In this document: positions 8,561 through 10,000 of the stretch, in pieces | How positions within the stretch are numbered: the first letter of the stretch is position 1 | Layout of the letters: each line of letters begins with the position of its first letter | Assembly (NCBI GenBank): GCA_009663005.1 | Contig: CM018899.1 | Coordinates: 16,897,340 to 16,907,339 of the forward strand | Source of the DNA: Actinidia chinensis | Lineage: Eukaryota > Streptophyta > Magnoliopsida > Ericales > Actinidiaceae | Direction of reading: 5' to 3' | Length of the DNA stretch: 10,000 nucleotides | The notes under the pieces: generated by a model | The model's input: only the letters and a program-made list of their open reading frames with translations | Told to the model about the DNA's origin: nothing | The model's database searches: none | Program-made: the position numbers and the translations under genes

Positions 8561-8580
8561 CAAGTGGTGCTAACAGAAGT

Positions 8581-9218
8581 GTAGAAAAACTACAACATCA
8601 GATGATTCAGGCAGCCTCTTCCAGTGCAATAAAGAATAGCCAGGGTTTATATATAACTTTTAACTTTGTATATCACAGTAAGAACGTTATGAAGAAAGCA
8701 GGTGCATACGTGCTCAGGATACTCCCAGACCACGAAACTCAAGTTCAGTCTCTGAGATGTTTCCCTAATCCTAAATAAACATTTTTTGTTATCTACCCTT
8801 ATCGGTACAATACCCCTAATCTCAATGGCACCAAGCACAAATAAGTAATTATTCTATGAGGAAGAAAAAAGATTTGAACGAAACATACTGACATGAAACA
8901 TGTCCGCAAATGCAGCCTCGAATTAGCTTCTTTTGTAGCAATCCTTTGCACGGTTCAGACGCAATTTGTTTTGCCTGTTCAGAATGCATTTTCAAGTTGG
9001 GGCTGGTATGTTCTGCACCCACCGAGAGATTGTAATTCCGTGACCAAGGAAAAGGATCTAAGGATGCATTCGTAAAACTCAGTTTTACTTTTCAAGCCTT
9101 CTGAAATGTACGAGAAGAAAACTCCCGTGGCAGAGTCTGACAAACCCCAAGAAGCTAAGTTTCCCGTCCTAGTGTCTTAAAACAGTCCCCCTTGGGAGAC
9201 TACATGAACTGGTAACTG
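8581..9218. other. Balanced-composition block with competing short frames
   Basis: No single gene can be defended. On the minus strand an open stretch from about 9172 to a TGA near 8983 runs roughly 65 codons without an ATG; a second, overlapping minus frame covers about 9098-8870. On the plus strand an ATG at 8893 opens 60 codons with a hydrophobic start (SFVAILCTV), and a GTATGT donor lies inside it near 9008. The frame at 8838-8647 on the minus strand starts with GTG and is not accepted as a gene. The block may hold exons of a gene that crosses the right edge or continues on the plus strand. Confidence 0.25.
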
Positions 9219-9942
9219 ATGGGCCAAGTCCAAGTTCCTGAGGAAAAATTAATTAAACACGTATCAGATCTTGATCCTTTGTTGTATCGAGGCTCTACAT
9301 TATGGATTGTGTTTAACAAACACCACTTTGGTAAGTGGGAATCCACATGGGATGGTACGTAACAGAAGACATTTAGAAATCTCCATCTCTGGAGCAAAAA
9401 CAAAACTTTCCATTCTCCTTACTACTACTCCGCTGTGATCCTAGTACTCACTACTCAGAAAGTGAATTAATTTAGATCATCTGTATTGTACTAGTAGCGT
9501 ACAGTTTATGCATAACTAGTGGTTAAAGATTATATTTGCTTCAGTTGTATGAGTTGTAAGACGTATTATCATTACGGTTCAAAATATTTTAACGGGGACC
9601 AATTTTTGTGCAAAAGATTTTCTCAAGCAGTACTTGTGAGTCATGACTGGTTCTAAAATATACTCACAGTATCGCTATCTACAAGGCCTAGGGCAAAGGG
9701 GAAGACCACGTGCAACGCCATGTATCATGTGTACTGAAAACCAAAATAAAAGGGAGAAAGAGCATACCGATGCTATCTCCTCTATCATGATAAGGTCTAT
9801 TTCCCTTCCTTCTCAAAGATGTCATAGGCATGCTGCGTGCTGTTTGCTCCCCAGCTTCCATTCCTTCCAGCTATGCCGCTGATGGCGGCAGCACAAATTC
9901 TTCAAATCCAGTTTTCTATGTTGGAGACTGCTCATCTGCAAG
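9219..9942 (+). CDS. Tentative 5' part of a spliced gene, product unknown
   Basis: Model: exon A starts at ATG 9219 (MGQVQVPEEKLIKH...) and runs 37 codons plus one base to a strong donor, CTTTG followed by GTAAGT (intron from 9331). Exon B starts after a pyrimidine-rich acceptor, GCTGTTTGCTCCCCAG (ends 9854). It rejoins in phase (G/CT, alanine) and continues as SIPSSYAADGG...FYVGDCSSA to 9942, where AAG is followed by GTACAAGT. The intron would be 524 nt. The protein so far is about 67 residues and partial. No family is recognised; a stop (TAA) directly precedes the ATG in frame. A second in-phase acceptor at 9870 would give a different frame (MPLMAAAQ...) that stays open to the window end. 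Alternatively exon B is a first exon from the ATG at 9830. Support is phase and splice signals only. Confidence 0.28.
9707..9712. promoter_or_regulatory. G-box core (CACGTG)
   Basis: CACGTG within GACCACGTGCAAC. It would lie in the intron of the tentative plus-strand model, or about 120 bases upstream of the ATG at 9830 if translation starts there, where a promoter role would be more natural. It could equally be a chance match. Confidence 0.2.
9768..9935 (-). other. Competing minus-strand exon candidate
   Basis: On the minus strand a 168-nt block lies between an acceptor, TTGTACCTTGCAG, and a donor, GCATCG followed by GTATGCTC. All three frames contain stops; the longest runs 37 codons from an ATG at the first exon base. 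It could be a non-coding or 3'-terminal exon of a gene to the right. It overlaps exon B of the plus-strand model, so at most one of the two is likely to be a normal coding exon. Confidence 0.2.
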
Positions 9943-10000
9943 GTACAAGTATACACACTACCATTATTCTCGATCTTCAATTTAAGGGAATAGCGGGGTT

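Larger units (their letters stand above)
7690..8575 (+). mobile_element. Probable copia-type LTR remnant
   Basis: The left part contains AATTAACGTGATTCGTCACAGG followed by GCCTACGTCCAC, very close to the ATTAACGTGGTTCGG...GCCTACGTCCACGG signature known in LTRs of many plant Ty1/copia retrotransposons. The right end reads TTCTTAACAAGTGGTGCTAACAG, similar to the usual LTR end plus primer-binding site AACAAGTGGTATCAGAGC, although the match after TGGT is imperfect. Base composition is visibly richer in G and C than the flanks. No gag or pol frame follows, so this would be a solo or truncated LTR. Three internal duplications are listed separately. Boundaries are approximate and the family is inferred from remembered signatures. 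Confidence 0.45.

Noticed and set aside
5640..8580. CRISPR array or bacterial-type repeats
   Set aside because: The repeats are two-copy duplications or transposon arms with no regular spacers, in clear plant DNA.
8647..8838. 63-codon minus-strand frame
   Set aside because: It begins with GTG; extending upstream reaches a stop within a few codons, and no acceptor is seen nearby. Kept only as part of the ambiguous block.

Overview
The window reads as nuclear DNA of a flowering plant, most likely a dicot. The signs are AT-rich intergenic sequence with long A and T runs, plant-type splice signals (GTAAGT donors, T-rich stretches before TAG/CAG acceptors), a start codon in the plant-favoured ATGGCT context, and several decayed transposable elements. 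I see no bacterial operon, no intact transposon protein, no rRNA or tRNA gene and no CRISPR array. Only one protein gene start is reasonably supported. All other gene calls are tentative, and species and gene names cannot be fixed from sequence alone.

Layout: Bases 1-3835 are single-copy-looking sequence without a convincing gene. They hold a GT-rich block with a perfect G-box (about 350-470) and one well-formed but apparently non-coding spliced exon on the minus strand (2893-2980). A C-rich, strand-asymmetric island follows at 3837-4045. The best gene lies on the minus strand at 5365-4861: a 187-nt first exon, a 208-nt intron with strong signals, and a second exon that gives a 98-residue protein of no recognised family. 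Its core promoter and pyrimidine-rich leader lie at 5366-5460.

Bases 5640-8580 are a transposon and low-complexity belt. In order they hold a MITE-like segment with a GGTTC-type pentanucleotide repeat, an eroded palindromic short repeat (6001-6130), a foldback element with about 100-bp inverted arms and a third internal module copy (6712-7097), AT-rich filler, and a probable Ty1/copia-type LTR remnant (about 7690-8575) that carries three separate internal duplications.

From 8580 to the end base composition is more balanced and both strands carry short open frames. The most coherent model is a plus-strand gene with an exon at 9219-9330 joined in phase to one at 9855-9942 and continuing past the window. 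It is weakly supported, and a competing minus-strand exon overlaps it. If both gene models hold, the two genes are transcribed divergently with the transposon belt between their 5' ends.
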